From Bacteroidales bacterium (GTDB lineage Bacteria > Bacteroidota > Bacteroidia > Bacteroidales > Dysgonomonadaceae): a DNA stretch of 10,542 bases. The stretch is from NCBI GenBank assembly GCA_012728155.1, contig JAAYFR010000089.1, positions 1 through 10,542 of the forward strand. The letters run 5' to 3'. The notes under the pieces are model-generated. The model saw only the letters and a list, made by a program, of their open reading frames with translations, was not told where the DNA came from and did not search any database. Made by a program: the position numbers and the translations under genes. Of this stretch, positions 1 through 8,760 are shown in pieces (the first letter of the stretch is position 1; every line of letters begins with the position of its first letter).

Positions 1-1002
1 TCCAGTATTATCAACGGTACCTTTGAAGAGGCCGAATTTCAAAATCCCTGGTGGTTGGAATTTGACAAAGATCCGGAAACAGGGGAGAAGATCCTTTATT
101 TGATAGATGCGGAGAATTTGGCAGCACTTCGGAAAATCAATCTGGCTACCAAAGAAGTTTCTACCGTATTTATGAAAGGACAGGCTGGCGTGCATCAGGT
201 GAAATCGATGTTATTCGATACGCCTACCAGAGACACGCTTTTCCTGGTGGACGACAACGGTCGCGGAAGCTGGAATGACAGGCACCAAATGCCCAATATG
301 TTTTATGCCCTTCGTAGCGAAGGATTCAGAAAGGTGTATCCCTATCTTTACGCGCAGTGTTCCTATTCTGCCGTATCAATGGGTGACGGCACCATTTTCT
401 ACAATACATGGACCTCTTCGGAAGTGTATAAGGCCCGACAGGTATTTGACCAACAAAGCCAGATGTGGGATGGAAAGTCATTATTTAGTGTGAAAGCAAA
501 CTCAAGTGACCACGTATTTATGATCAGGCATCCTGAAGATAAATATGTCTATATGACAGGATTCCATGGTGTATACCGATGTGCCTATGATAGAGAAAAG
601 AAGGAACTGGTTTCGTCTGTGCTTCATGTGGGGGCGATCGGCGGCGAAGCAGGCTATGTAGATGCTCCGGGTAGTGCGGCACGATTCAATCGTCCGCGTC
701 AGGGTGTGTTCGTGAAAAACCAGGATTATGTGAATCAAGGAAAAGAAGATGTATATGACTTCTATCTTTGCGATCATAACAACAACGCCATCCGGAAGAT
801 AACTCCCGACGGTGAAGTGAGCACTTTCGCCGGACGCGGTAGTGTCGGCATTGATGGCAGGGTATGGGGTTGGATTGACGGGGAAGCCCGTGAGACTGCC
901 CGCTTCAGGGAACCTTGTGGAATAGCTTATGATCCGGAAGAGGAGATCTTCTATGTGGCAGACCGTGAAAACAAGCGTATTCGCACCATCTCCGTGGAAT
1001 AA
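1..1002 (+). CDS. NHL-repeat beta-propeller protein of a SusCD locus, 5'-truncated by the window edge
   Basis: The frame is open from base 1 with no stop until TAA at 1000-1002, so 333 residues are visible and the true start lies upstream. The TTG at 55 is only an internal codon. The C-terminal part shows at least two NHL-type propeller repeats. One runs over visible residues about 218-281 (GYVDAPGSAARFNRPRQGV, then YLCDHNNNAIRKITPDGEV and TFAGRG). The last runs over about 300-333 (ARFREPCGIAYDP, then FYVADRENKRIRTI). In Bacteroidales, proteins of this kind, often with an N-terminal IPT/TIG domain and a lipoprotein signal, are encoded beside SusC/SusD pairs and are thought to be cell-surface glycan-binding components; the N-terminal part cannot be checked here. 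The susC-like gene starts 34 bp downstream on the same strand, so co-transcription is likely. No catalytic motif is recognised. The family call is fairly secure; the ligand is unknown. Confidence 0.82.
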   Translation, partial: SSIINGTFEEAEFQNPWWLEFDKDPETGEKILYLIDAENLAALRKINLATKEVSTVFMKGQAGVHQVKSMLFDTPTRDTLFLVDDNGRGSWNDRHQMPNMFYALRSEGFRKVYPYLYAQCSYSAVSMGDGTIFYNTWTSSEVYKARQVFDQQSQMWDGKSLFSVKANSSDHVFMIRHPEDKYVYMTGFHGVYRCAYDREKKELVSSVLHVGAIGGEAGYVDAPGSAARFNRPRQGVFVKNQDYVNQGKEDVYDFYLCDHNNNAIRKITPDGEVSTFAGRGSVGIDGRVWGWIDGEARETARFREPCGIAYDPEEEIFYVADRENKRIRTISVE

Positions 1003-1036
1003 AACAATTGAATCAAAGGAATAAAACACAATAAAA

Positions 1037-4000
1037 ATGAAGAAATATATTTTAACCATTTTATGCTTGGTTATATATGCAATGGGCGCGTCTGCTCAAA
1101 AAAAGAGTGTGCAGGTCTCCGGAACCGTTGTAGATGAGGGGGGGCTTCCCTTGATTGGTGCGACCATAATTATAAAAGAAAAGCCCGGGCTGGGGGTAGC
1201 TACCGATATTGATGGTAAGTATAAAATCAATGTTGAATCGTTTCAGTATCTGGTATTCTCTTATATTGGTTATGAAAATCAGGAGCATTTGATAAAAGAC
1301 GAGGATATTGTACTCGACATAGTGATGTTGGAATCGTCAGCATCTGTCCTGGATGAAGTAATTGTGACAGGTATGGGGGCGCAGAAGAAGGTAACCGTTA
1401 CGGGTGCTATCACTACCGTGGATGTGGGAACCCTGCGGACTCCGGTTTCTAGTATTACCAATGCTCTGGCAGGGAATGTTGCCGGAGTTTTGGCTATGCA
1501 GCGTTCAGGACAGCCGGGATCCAACACTTCGGAGTTCTGGATCCGTGGTATCTCCACATTCGGTGGCAGTTCCGCCGCTTTGATCCTGGTGGATGGATTT
1601 GAACGGAGTATGGATGAACTCAATATTGAGGATATTGAGTCTTTCTCTGTGTTGAAAGACGCCTCTGCCACAGCAATCTACGGTTCTCGGGGTGCGAACG
1701 GGGTTATCCTGATCAATACAAAAAGAGGGAATGAAGGAAAGGTGGAAGTGAATGGCAAGACGGAATATACTTGGACCACCCGTACCCGTACTCCCAAGTT
1801 TGCCGATGGACTTACCTATGCATCCATGGCGAATGAGGCCCGCATATCCCGCAACCAAAGGCCGATCTATTCTGATCAGGAGTTGATGATGATCGATGAG
1901 CAGTTAGACCCGGATATCTATCCGAACGTAGACTGGATGGATCTTTTATTGAAAGATGGCGCTCCTACTTACCGTACTTCAGTGAGTGTAAAGGGAGGGG
2001 GATCCAAGGCAAGATATTATCTCTCGGGAAGTTTTCTGGATGAAGGGGGGATGTATCATGTTGACAAGAATATGAGAGAATACGATACCAATGCCAATTA
2101 CCAACGGTATAACTATCGCATGAATATTGATATGAACGTTACCGAGACGACCCTGATCCAGGTAGGTATCGGTGGGGCACTTGAAAAGACCAATCGTTCC
2201 GGAGCGGTAAGTACCGATGATATCTGGTATTCGATTTTCGGTTATAACCCTATTACGATGCCTATCATGTATTCGAACGGATATGTACCTGTCATGATGA
2301 CAGAAGGTGTGATCACATCATCGTGGGAAGCTATTTATAATCCATGGACAGCCGCCACACAGACAGGATACTCGGAGATTTGGAAGAACACCATCAATTC
2401 GAATATTACGTTAGACCAAAAACTTGATTTTATCACGAAAGGATTGAAATTTATTGGCCGTTTCGGATATGATACTTTTAACTACAATTATATACAGCGC
2501 CGGAAGAATCCGGAGATGTGGAGAGCTGAACGACAACGTAATTCGGACGGGCAAATTGTATTTAACCGGTTGATACCGGAACGTTTGATGAGTCAAGGTT
2601 CTTCGGCTTCCGGAGATAGAAAGGAATTTGCTGAGGCCGAGCTTTCATACAACCGGGCTTTTGGTGATCACAATGTGGGGAGTGTGCTCAAGTATACCCA
2701 TGATAATTATGTGAATACCTCCAGTTATGGAAGTGATATTATGGCCGGTATTGCCCGTCGCCATCAAGGAATGGCCGGTAATTTCTCTTATGGATATAAG
2801 AATCGTTATCTGCTCAACTATAATTTTGGATATAACGGCTCCGAGAACTTTGCCAAAGGCCATCAATTTGGTTTCTTCCCGGCTTATTCAGCCGCCTGGA
2901 ACGTGGCAGAAGAGAATTTTGTGAAAAATAACCTTAGCTGGTTGGGAATGTTTAAAATTCGTTATTCATACGGTGAAGTGGGAACTGACAACTCTTCTTC
3001 ACGATTCCCGTATCTGGCCAACTTCGGAAATTATAATCGTGTCACTAACGCAGGTGAGCAAGAGGTCTCTTATACTTGGGGTGATTTGGGAAGCCCTGCC
3101 CGGGCTCCTTTCTGGTATCCAGGACTGACCTATACTCGTGTATCCTCCAATAATGTGACTTGGGAAATTGCCAAGAAGCATGACTTGGGATTGGACCTCT
3201 ACCTCTGGAATGATAAATTTGGCCTGACAGTCGACTATTTCGATGAAAGCCGTGATGGTATCTATATGCAACGAAACTTTCTACCCGACATGGTCGGTAT
3301 TCAGGGAACAAATCCGTTCGCGAACGTGGGAAGTGTAAAAACAAAAGGGTACGACGGTAACTTCAAGCTGGATCAAAAAGTGGGAGAAGTCGCTATGCAG
3401 GTAAGGGGTAACTTCACCTACAGCAAAAACGAAATTACTGAAGCCGATGAGATGGTCAACCGTTATCCCTACCTTCGTCGTACCGGTTACCGTGTGAATC
3501 AGGCCAAAGGCCTGGTGGCACTGGGTCTCTTTAAAGACTATGAAGATATTCGCAACAGCCCCCGTCAAGACTTTGGCAATGCCATGGACGTGATGCCGGG
3601 TGATATCAAATATAAAGATATCAATGGTGATGGAATCATCAATAATGATGATATCGTACCGATTGGAGCCACTACACGTCCAAACCTGATCTATGGATTG
3701 GGGGTCTCTGCCAGTTGGAGAGGGTTTGATTTCAATCTCCACTTCCAGGGTGCCGGGAAATCCCATTTCTTTATCAATGGATTTACTGTATATCCGTTCG
3801 TCGATGGGGAATGGGGTAATATCCTGGATGAGATGGCAAAATCCAACCGTTGGATCCAAGGGGTCAATGAAGACCCAAATGCCGAGTATCCCCGTTTGAG
3901 TTATGGTGGAAATGCCAATAACTACCGCGCGTCTACTTATTGGTTACGCGATGGCTCCTATCTGCGTCTAAAAACATTGGAAATGGGGTATACCTTACCC

Positions 4001-4171
4001 AAAGTATTGACCAACAAGTTTTATGTGAACAAAATGCGATTCCATGTTATTGGTCAAAACTTATTGACATTCTCCAGCTTCAAACTCTGGGATCCGGAAA
4101 TGGGAAGTTCTAACGGGATGAAATATCCATTGGGAAAAACAGTGACATTTGGATTGACGGTTAATCTTTAA
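1037..4171 (+). CDS. SusC/RagA-family TonB-dependent outer-membrane transporter
   Basis: This 1044-residue protein, a normal length for SusC, is a TonB-dependent outer-membrane beta-barrel that imports oligosaccharides (or, in RagA-type members, peptides) together with its SusD lid. Residues 1-20 are a Sec signal peptide ending ASA before Gln21. Residues about 24-100 form a carboxypeptidase-regulatory-like beta-sandwich (VSGTVVDEGGLPLIGATI). A TonB-box-like segment, DEVIVTGMG, starts at residue 106, followed by the plug with RGISTFGG and GSRGANGVILINTKRG (216-231). The rest is barrel, including an EF-hand-like loop DINGDGIINNDD (861-872) common in the family, and a C-terminus ending in a beta-strand (TVTFGLTVNL). 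There is no N-terminal STN/secretin domain, so direct signalling to a FecR-type anti-sigma factor is not indicated. It sits 34 bp after the NHL gene, and its TAA abuts the next ATG. The frame crosses a 7-G run (1138-1144) intact. The substrate is not determinable. Confidence 0.97.
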   Translation: MKKYILTILCLVIYAMGASAQKKSVQVSGTVVDEGGLPLIGATIIIKEKPGLGVATDIDGKYKINVESFQYLVFSYIGYENQEHLIKDEDIVLDIVMLESSASVLDEVIVTGMGAQKKVTVTGAITTVDVGTLRTPVSSITNALAGNVAGVLAMQRSGQPGSNTSEFWIRGISTFGGSSAALILVDGFERSMDELNIEDIESFSVLKDASATAIYGSRGANGVILINTKRGNEGKVEVNGKTEYTWTTRTRTPKFADGLTYASMANEARISRNQRPIYSDQELMMIDEQLDPDIYPNVDWMDLLLKDGAPTYRTSVSVKGGGSKARYYLSGSFLDEGGMYHVDKNMREYDTNANYQRYNYRMNIDMNVTETTLIQVGIGGALEKTNRSGAVSTDDIWYSIFGYNPITMPIMYSNGYVPVMMTEGVITSSWEAIYNPWTAATQTGYSEIWKNTINSNITLDQKLDFITKGLKFIGRFGYDTFNYNYIQRRKNPEMWRAERQRNSDGQIVFNRLIPERLMSQGSSASGDRKEFAEAELSYNRAFGDHNVGSVLKYTHDNYVNTSSYGSDIMAGIARRHQGMAGNFSYGYKNRYLLNYNFGYNGSENFAKGHQFGFFPAYSAAWNVAEENFVKNNLSWLGMFKIRYSYGEVGTDNSSSRFPYLANFGNYNRVTNAGEQEVSYTWGDLGSPARAPFWYPGLTYTRVSSNNVTWEIAKKHDLGLDLYLWNDKFGLTVDYFDESRDGIYMQRNFLPDMVGIQGTNPFANVGSVKTKGYDGNFKLDQKVGEVAMQVRGNFTYSKNEITEADEMVNRYPYLRRTGYRVNQAKGLVALGLFKDYEDIRNSPRQDFGNAMDVMPGDIKYKDINGDGIINNDDIVPIGATTRPNLIYGLGVSASWRGFDFNLHFQGAGKSHFFINGFTVYPFVDGEWGNILDEMAKSNRWIQGVNEDPNAEYPRLSYGGNANNYRASTYWLRDGSYLRLKTLEMGYTLPKVLTNKFYVNKMRFHVIGQNLLTFSSFKLWDPEMGSSNGMKYPLGKTVTFGLTVNL

Positions 4172-4207
4172 ATGTTGAATCATATTAGAAAAAACAAATT
4201 TAATAAG

Positions 4208-6235
4208 ATGAAGAAAAAATATATTCTATTAAGCGTTATCATTAGTCTGGGAACATTCTTCCAATCCTGTTCCGACTTTTTGAGTGTGGAGCGCTATTTC
4301 AACGATAGACAGGATCTGGAGCGTATATTCAACAGCAGGGATTATACCGAGGAATGGCTGGCCAACGCCTATTATCAGTTGCTCTCCTTTAATCTGGAAA
4401 TAGGTCATGTGCGCTTTACACTTACCAATTACTCCGATGATATGATCTTTACCGAAGGAGGTGCCGGCATCTCATTCTCGAATTATAAATTTGGCCAATA
4501 TGGCCCGCAGTATGGTGGTAATGTCAATGCCCTTATTGCCCGCCCGTGGGATCAATCCTATGAGGGAATCCGTCAGGCTTCTATCTTTTTACAGCATGTG
4601 CATCCCGGACCTGAAATTACAGAAGAGATGTATCGGGATCTCAAGGGACAGGCTTATTTTATCCGTGGTTACCTCTATTGGCTCTTGTTGAGAAAATATG
4701 GTCCCGTACCAATCCTTCCTGATGAAGGACTCGATTATGAATCATCCTATTCCGATTTGGCTCGTCCCAGAAATTCATATGACGAGTGCGTGGAGTATAT
4801 CTCTGAGCAGATGTTGCTGGCTGCTGAATTGTTGGAGAGCGAACGGAACAGTGCAAGTGCTTCCCGTCCGACCAAAGGTGCTGCACTGGCGGTACGCGCC
4901 AAGGCATACCTCTATGCCGCAAGTCCGTTAATGAACGGAAATGCGGAGATGGCCTCTTTCGTGGATGATAAGGGTAGACAACTTATTTCTCAGGAATATA
5001 GTGAGGAGAAATGGGCGAAAGCCGCCGCCGCCGCCTTAGATGTGATGAAATTGGGAAAATATGAAATCTACGTGGTTCCCAAACGGGTTAATGGGGGACT
5101 CTGGGGAGCCTATCCCAAGACCATTGATCCTCCCTATCACCCGGTCTATTCGGAGAAATCCTTTAAAGAAGGGGGATGGAAGGATATTGACCCGTTGGAT
5201 TCTTACCGCGCCCTGTTCAATGGAGACCTTTATGTGGCAGAGAACCCGGAATTGATCTTTTCTCGCGGTAATAACCAGTTGCATGATGAATATGGTATAC
5301 AGTCTATGACCCGCCACCAGATGCCGGTAAGCAAGGGAGGGGGATGGAATTGCCATGGTATCACCGGTAAGCAATGTGATGCTTACGCGATGAATGACGG
5401 AAAGCTATTCGACAGGGACGTCAGCCCGAAAGGTTTTACGCAGTATGATGGAGAGTATCCCTATCTGAGAAAAGATGTATGGCTGGAATATGCCAACCGG
5501 GAACCCCGTTTCTATGCGTCGGTGGCTTTTAGTGGCGCCCATTGGGCCAATGTAAGTGCGAAAGACGCTGCTGACCGTGACTTCCAGACATTCTACTATT
5601 ATGGTGAAGATGATGGACGCAAAATTGTGAGTACCGAAGACCGTTGGATACCGACCGGTATAGGCATGATGAAATTTGTCAATCCAAAAGAAAGCTATAA
5701 GGACGGAACCGTATATGCTAAAGTGGACCCGGCTATCCGTTATGCAGATATCCTGTTGATGTATGCCGAAGCATTGAACGAGCTGACAACTACTTATCAG
5801 ATTAAGTCGTGGGACGAGAGTGAAACTTATGCTATTTCCCGCGATGTGGCTGCGATGAAGGCTGCCGTACTTCCAATACGTCTGAGGGCCGGATTACCTA
5901 ATTTCGATGAAATCGGTATTGGTGACCCCTATGCGAACAGTGAAATATTAAGGGCGCAGATCAAACGTGAACGTCAGATTGAGTTCTTAGGCGAAAATCA
6001 ACGCTACTACGATCTTCGTCGTTGGAAGGATGCACCAGAGGAAGAAAGCCAGATGATTTACGGTTGCAATACAACCGTTCCCAAAGAATATCGAGAGTTT
6101 TTTTATGAACAAGTTGTAGTTCCCAGTGTACAAACTTCCTGGTCTATGAAAAAATATTTCTGGCCAATTGCTTACGATGAATTGAAAAGGAATGCCCGCC
6201 TCACCCAGGCGCCCGGATGGCCTTCATTTGATTAA
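4208..6235 (+). CDS. SusD/RagB-family surface glycan-binding lipoprotein
   Basis: I place the start at 4208, giving 675 residues beginning MKKKYILLSVIISLG, because this yields a compact lipoprotein signal with the lipid-modified Cys at position 21 (FFQSC). An in-frame ATG at 4172, directly abutting the SusC stop, would add 12 polar residues ahead of the signal and is less likely. SusD proteins cap the SusC barrel and bind the substrate at the cell surface. Family hallmarks seen are the TPR-like N-terminal half with PWDQSYEGIRQASIFLQ and GQAYFIRGYLYWLLLRKYG, and the C-terminal SusD/RagB domain with AIRYADILLMYAEALNEL, then RERQIEFLGENQRYYDLRRW, and a final FWPIAYDELKRN...LTQAPGW. At 675 residues it is on the long side for the family. 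A (GCC)5 run at 5021-5035 encodes a short alanine stretch in a helix. It is part of the same operon as the transporter. The family assignment is secure; the ligand is unknown. Confidence 0.96.
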   Translation: MKKKYILLSVIISLGTFFQSCSDFLSVERYFNDRQDLERIFNSRDYTEEWLANAYYQLLSFNLEIGHVRFTLTNYSDDMIFTEGGAGISFSNYKFGQYGPQYGGNVNALIARPWDQSYEGIRQASIFLQHVHPGPEITEEMYRDLKGQAYFIRGYLYWLLLRKYGPVPILPDEGLDYESSYSDLARPRNSYDECVEYISEQMLLAAELLESERNSASASRPTKGAALAVRAKAYLYAASPLMNGNAEMASFVDDKGRQLISQEYSEEKWAKAAAAALDVMKLGKYEIYVVPKRVNGGLWGAYPKTIDPPYHPVYSEKSFKEGGWKDIDPLDSYRALFNGDLYVAENPELIFSRGNNQLHDEYGIQSMTRHQMPVSKGGGWNCHGITGKQCDAYAMNDGKLFDRDVSPKGFTQYDGEYPYLRKDVWLEYANREPRFYASVAFSGAHWANVSAKDAADRDFQTFYYYGEDDGRKIVSTEDRWIPTGIGMMKFVNPKESYKDGTVYAKVDPAIRYADILLMYAEALNELTTTYQIKSWDESETYAISRDVAAMKAAVLPIRLRAGLPNFDEIGIGDPYANSEILRAQIKRERQIEFLGENQRYYDLRRWKDAPEEESQMIYGCNTTVPKEYREFFYEQVVVPSVQTSWSMKKYFWPIAYDELKRNARLTQAPGWPSFD

Positions 6236-6259
6236 TTCAGCAATAAAAAATAGAATAAT

Positions 6260-7300
6260 ATGAAAAAATTATATATATATTTGACTCTACTGATTGGTGC
6301 GCTTTTTATCTTTTCCGGTTGTAATGACGAATGGAAAAATGAATTATATTCCAGGATGATATCATTGAAAGCGCCGATCAATAGAGACGACGTGTCGGTT
6401 ATCTATTTGAGATACAAGCCAAATAATGAGACAGTGACTTTTAAGCTTCCTGTTATCGTAAGCGGATCGCTCACCAATGATAAAGATTATATTGTCCGTA
6501 TTGGTGTCGATAACGATACATTGAATTATTTGAATCGTGATAAATATACCGATCGTTCAGACTTATATTACAAACAATTGCCTGAGAATTTTTATACTTT
6601 CCCATCGCAAACCTGCCATATCCCGGCCGGAACCGACGTAGCCCATTTTAATATTGACTTCGATTTTTCGGGGATTGATCTTGTGGAAAAATGGGTCTTG
6701 CCCGTGACTGTCTTGCCCGATCCTTCCTACTCATTGAATAGTTATAAGGGTAGGCAGAAAGCGTTGCTCTGGATAATGCCGTTTAACGACTATTCCGGCA
6801 CTTATAACGCCGCCAGTATGTATGTCTATTTTGCGGATAATACCACAAGATATATGACAGCCACTACTCGGGAAACACGGGTGGTGAATGATAATACCAT
6901 CTTCTTTTATGCCGGTATTACCGAAGAACTGGCCGAGAACCGGGGTGATTTTAAAGTGAAATGTGAATTTCTGGAACCAACGGTGGAGGAGATTATTGAT
7001 CCAAAAACTGAAGAAGGTACCGGCCTTTTCATAAAAAAAGGCAGGTTGGTATTGAGTGCCGATAATCCTGCTTTGGAATTTGAGGTTATTGGTGAGCCGA
7101 CTTATGAAATCAAGGAGGAGTTGGATATTGATCGTCCACACATTGTGAAACGTTTCTTTACGCTGACGATGGAATACAAGTATAAAGATGCTGCCTCCAG
7201 CGAAAATATAGTATTCCCCTATAGATGTAAGGGTACCATGCTGATGCAACGTAATGTAAGTAAACTGATCCCGGATGAAGACCAGGCTATATTCTGGTAA
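6260..7300 (+). CDS. DUF1735-type (BT_3987-like N-terminal domain) surface lipoprotein
   Basis: A 346-residue protein whose signal MKKLYIYLTLLIGALFIFSGC ends in a lipobox with Cys21, so it is predicted to be a lipoprotein, probably surface-exposed. Residues about 30-170 look like the DUF1735 / BT_3987-like immunoglobulin-type domain: FKLPVIVSGSLTNDKDYIV, then a segment with NYLNRDKY, YKQLPENFYTF and HIPAGTDVAHFNIDFDF, ending VEKWVLPVTV. The second half, starting near FNDYSGTYNAASMY, is beta-rich and resembles the lipocalin-like C-terminal domains (DUF4361/DUF4973 type) that follow DUF1735 in SusCD loci; which one cannot be decided by eye. No catalytic domain is attached, unlike DUF1735 proteins fused to GH18 or LamG modules. 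It starts 24 bp after the SusD stop and is the last operon gene before the hairpin at 7327-7375. It is probably an accessory surface binding protein; that role is inferred from context. Confidence 0.85.
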   Translation: MKKLYIYLTLLIGALFIFSGCNDEWKNELYSRMISLKAPINRDDVSVIYLRYKPNNETVTFKLPVIVSGSLTNDKDYIVRIGVDNDTLNYLNRDKYTDRSDLYYKQLPENFYTFPSQTCHIPAGTDVAHFNIDFDFSGIDLVEKWVLPVTVLPDPSYSLNSYKGRQKALLWIMPFNDYSGTYNAASMYVYFADNTTRYMTATTRETRVVNDNTIFFYAGITEELAENRGDFKVKCEFLEPTVEEIIDPKTEEGTGLFIKKGRLVLSADNPALEFEVIGEPTYEIKEELDIDRPHIVKRFFTLTMEYKYKDAASSENIVFPYRCKGTMLMQRNVSKLIPDEDQAIFW

Positions 7301-7326
7301 GCTGAAAGGTTCTCTTTAAATCATCG

Positions 7327-7375
7327 ATATCTCCAGGTGCCTTAAGGACGCAAATCCAAGGCATTCTGGAGATAT
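7327..7375 (+). terminator. Candidate intrinsic terminator closing the SusCD operon
   Basis: The arms atatctccaggtgcctt (7327-7343) and aaggcattctggagatat (7358-7375) pair over 17 bp with one bulged T and one G-T wobble, around a 14-nt loop. The 3' flank (ttgtt) is only weakly T-rich, so this could be a terminator or an mRNA 3'-end stabilising hairpin. It lies between two convergent genes, where such structures are expected. The opposite strand has no T-run after the stem. Confidence 0.65.
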
Positions 7376-7405
7376 TTGTTAAATATCAGGACTAATGAAC
7401 GGTTA

Positions 7406-8571
7406 TCATTCATCATACAGAAGATAAGCTTTGCGTTGTTGTTTAAATGCCTCTACATCGCATTGCCACTTTTTCTTGATCTCTTCGGCTGTTTTACCAG
7501 CAATAATATCTTTGCGGATATAATCTGTTCCAACCAATTTTTCGAAGAAAGAGGTGAAAAATTTCTCTCCCATATTCAGGTTATTATAGGCATCGATCAG
7601 ATAGGAGAGGTCGAATTTGTTCTCCCAGATGAATGCGTTGGAAACTTCCCGTAGGTCCACGCCATGGCACTTTTTATTGAGTAGCGGAGGGTTCTTGGCA
7701 CCCGGCACACTCCGTGGTGTGAACGAAAAGTCGGATCCTTTGTATTGCGGATGTCCATATACCTCAAACGGGAAGGGTGTGCCGCGTCCCAGGCTCATCA
7801 CCGTCCCGTCAAAAAGACAAGTGGAAGGATAGAGATAGATAGAATGGATATTGGGCAGATTAGGAGATGGGGCAATAGGTAGCTCGTAAAGGGTCTGGTG
7901 GCTATAGTTTTCGCAAGAGACAACCGTTATATCACATACCCTGCCCTCCGGAAGCCATTTTTCGCCGTTGATCATCAACGCCAGCTCTCCCAATGTCATA
8001 CCGTGTACCACCGGAATGGGTAGCCAGCCAACACCCGATTTATGTTTCATGGCGCGGATCGGGCCGTCCACGTAAAACCCGTTCGGATTGGGACGATCCA
8101 GAACGATCATTTTTTTTCCGTGCTCGGCACAAGCATCCATCAGCCGTGCCATACTGGCGTAATAGGTATAGAACCGAAGCCCCACATCCTGCAAGTCGAA
8201 CAGTAATATATCGAACTCCTTCATCTTGTCGGCCGACGGTTTACCACTGCCGCCACCGTAAAGCGACCAGATGGGAATACCTGTCTTTTCATCTACCGAG
8301 CTGGCTACATGTTCTCCGGCGTCGGCAGTACCGCGAAAGCCATGTTCCGGCGAGAAGATACCCACTATATTGAATTGGCACCTGACCAGCAGATCCACCA
8401 GATGTTCATCACCGGCCATCCCCGTCTGTTGGTCATCACAGCGATCCGTTTGCCCTTTATCAGGGGGAAATAACTATCTGTCAATTCAGCACCTACCCTG
8501 ATTGGCACTTCGTTTTGAGCGAAAATTAAAGTAGTAAAGAGTAGAATCGGCAGGAATAAAATTTTTTTCAT
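7406..8571 (-). pseudogene. namZ: DUF1343 / GH171 exo-beta-N-acetylmuramidase (NamZ-type), split by a one-base frameshift
   Basis: NamZ-type enzymes release N-acetylmuramic acid from the non-reducing ends of peptidoglycan fragments. The 5' part begins at ATG 8571 with a Sec signal peptide (MKKILFLPILLFTTLIFAQ) and runs through VGAELTDSYFPLIKGKRI to AVMTN, then falls into a nonsense tail ending at 8365. The remainder continues one frame over from about 8427 (QTGMAGDEHLVDLLV) to the stop at 7406. Family motifs there include SPEHGFRG, LFDLQDVGLRFYTYYASM, VLDRPNPNG, VHGMTLGE and MSLGRGTPFPFEVYGHP. Restoring one base near 8429 (reading ctggttggt instead of ctgttggt on the + strand) gives MTNQTGMAGDEH, as in intact homologues, and exactly 389 codons including the stop. 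Translation from the internal ATG at 8419 would lack the signal peptide and the first strands of the fold. Either a recent inactivation or a sequencing error. The gene is convergent with the SusCD operon and lies 189 bp downstream of the MerR gene. Confidence 0.88.
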
Positions 8572-8760
8572 ACGATTATTTTATTTTTTATATTTAGGTG
8601 TATGACAATTCAAGTGAAACGAGAATCGCCGACTTCCTTTGAGATAAGAACTGGAGGCAACTCGCGATATTGACTACGTCGATTACTTCTCTAAGTTCAA
8701 CAGAGGCAAGAGCTGTCTGGAGGAGAATAATTTATTTCTATTGTCCAATGGATGTATTGA
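8572..8760. other. Intergenic region between the MerR gene and the NamZ-type gene
   Basis: This 189-bp gap separates two minus-strand genes. The part next to the NamZ start is very AT-rich (8571-8596), as expected for a leader. I found no match to the Bacteroidetes promoter consensus (TTTG with TAnnTTTG) on the minus strand, and no hairpin with a T-run after the MerR stop, so read-through from the upstream genes or an atypical promoter is possible. On the + strand one frame stays open from 8648 without an early start codon; see findings. Confidence 0.4.

Noticed and set aside
502..1059. Minus-strand 185-codon open frame across the end of the NHL gene and the SusC start
   Set aside because: Antisense shadow of well-supported coding sequence; the translation has no recognisable domain.
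1138..1144. Seven-G homopolymer near the start of the SusC-like gene as a contingency or frameshift site
   Set aside because: The reading frame is intact across it and the domain is continuous on both sides; 7 G is short for a slippery tract.
3281..3859. Minus-strand 192-codon open frame inside the SusC-like gene
   Set aside because: Entirely antisense to a conserved barrel region; no plausible protein family or leader.
4172..4207. ATG at 4172 directly abutting the SusC stop as the SusD start
   Set aside because: It would add 12 polar and basic residues before an otherwise normal lipoprotein signal; the ATG at 4208 gives a standard 21-residue signal ending at the lipidated Cys.
5021..5035. 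(GCC)5 trinucleotide run in the SusD-like gene as a phase-variation tract
   Set aside because: A triplet repeat changes length without shifting the frame, and it simply encodes alanines in a helix.
6731..7249. Minus-strand 172-codon open frame inside the DUF1735 lipoprotein gene
   Set aside because: Antisense shadow; composition is His/Phe/Ile-rich, as expected from reverse-complemented coding sequence.
7376..7832. Plus-strand open frames at 7376-7654 and 7617-7832
   Set aside because: They are antisense to the clear DUF1343 motifs of the NamZ-type gene and have no family features.
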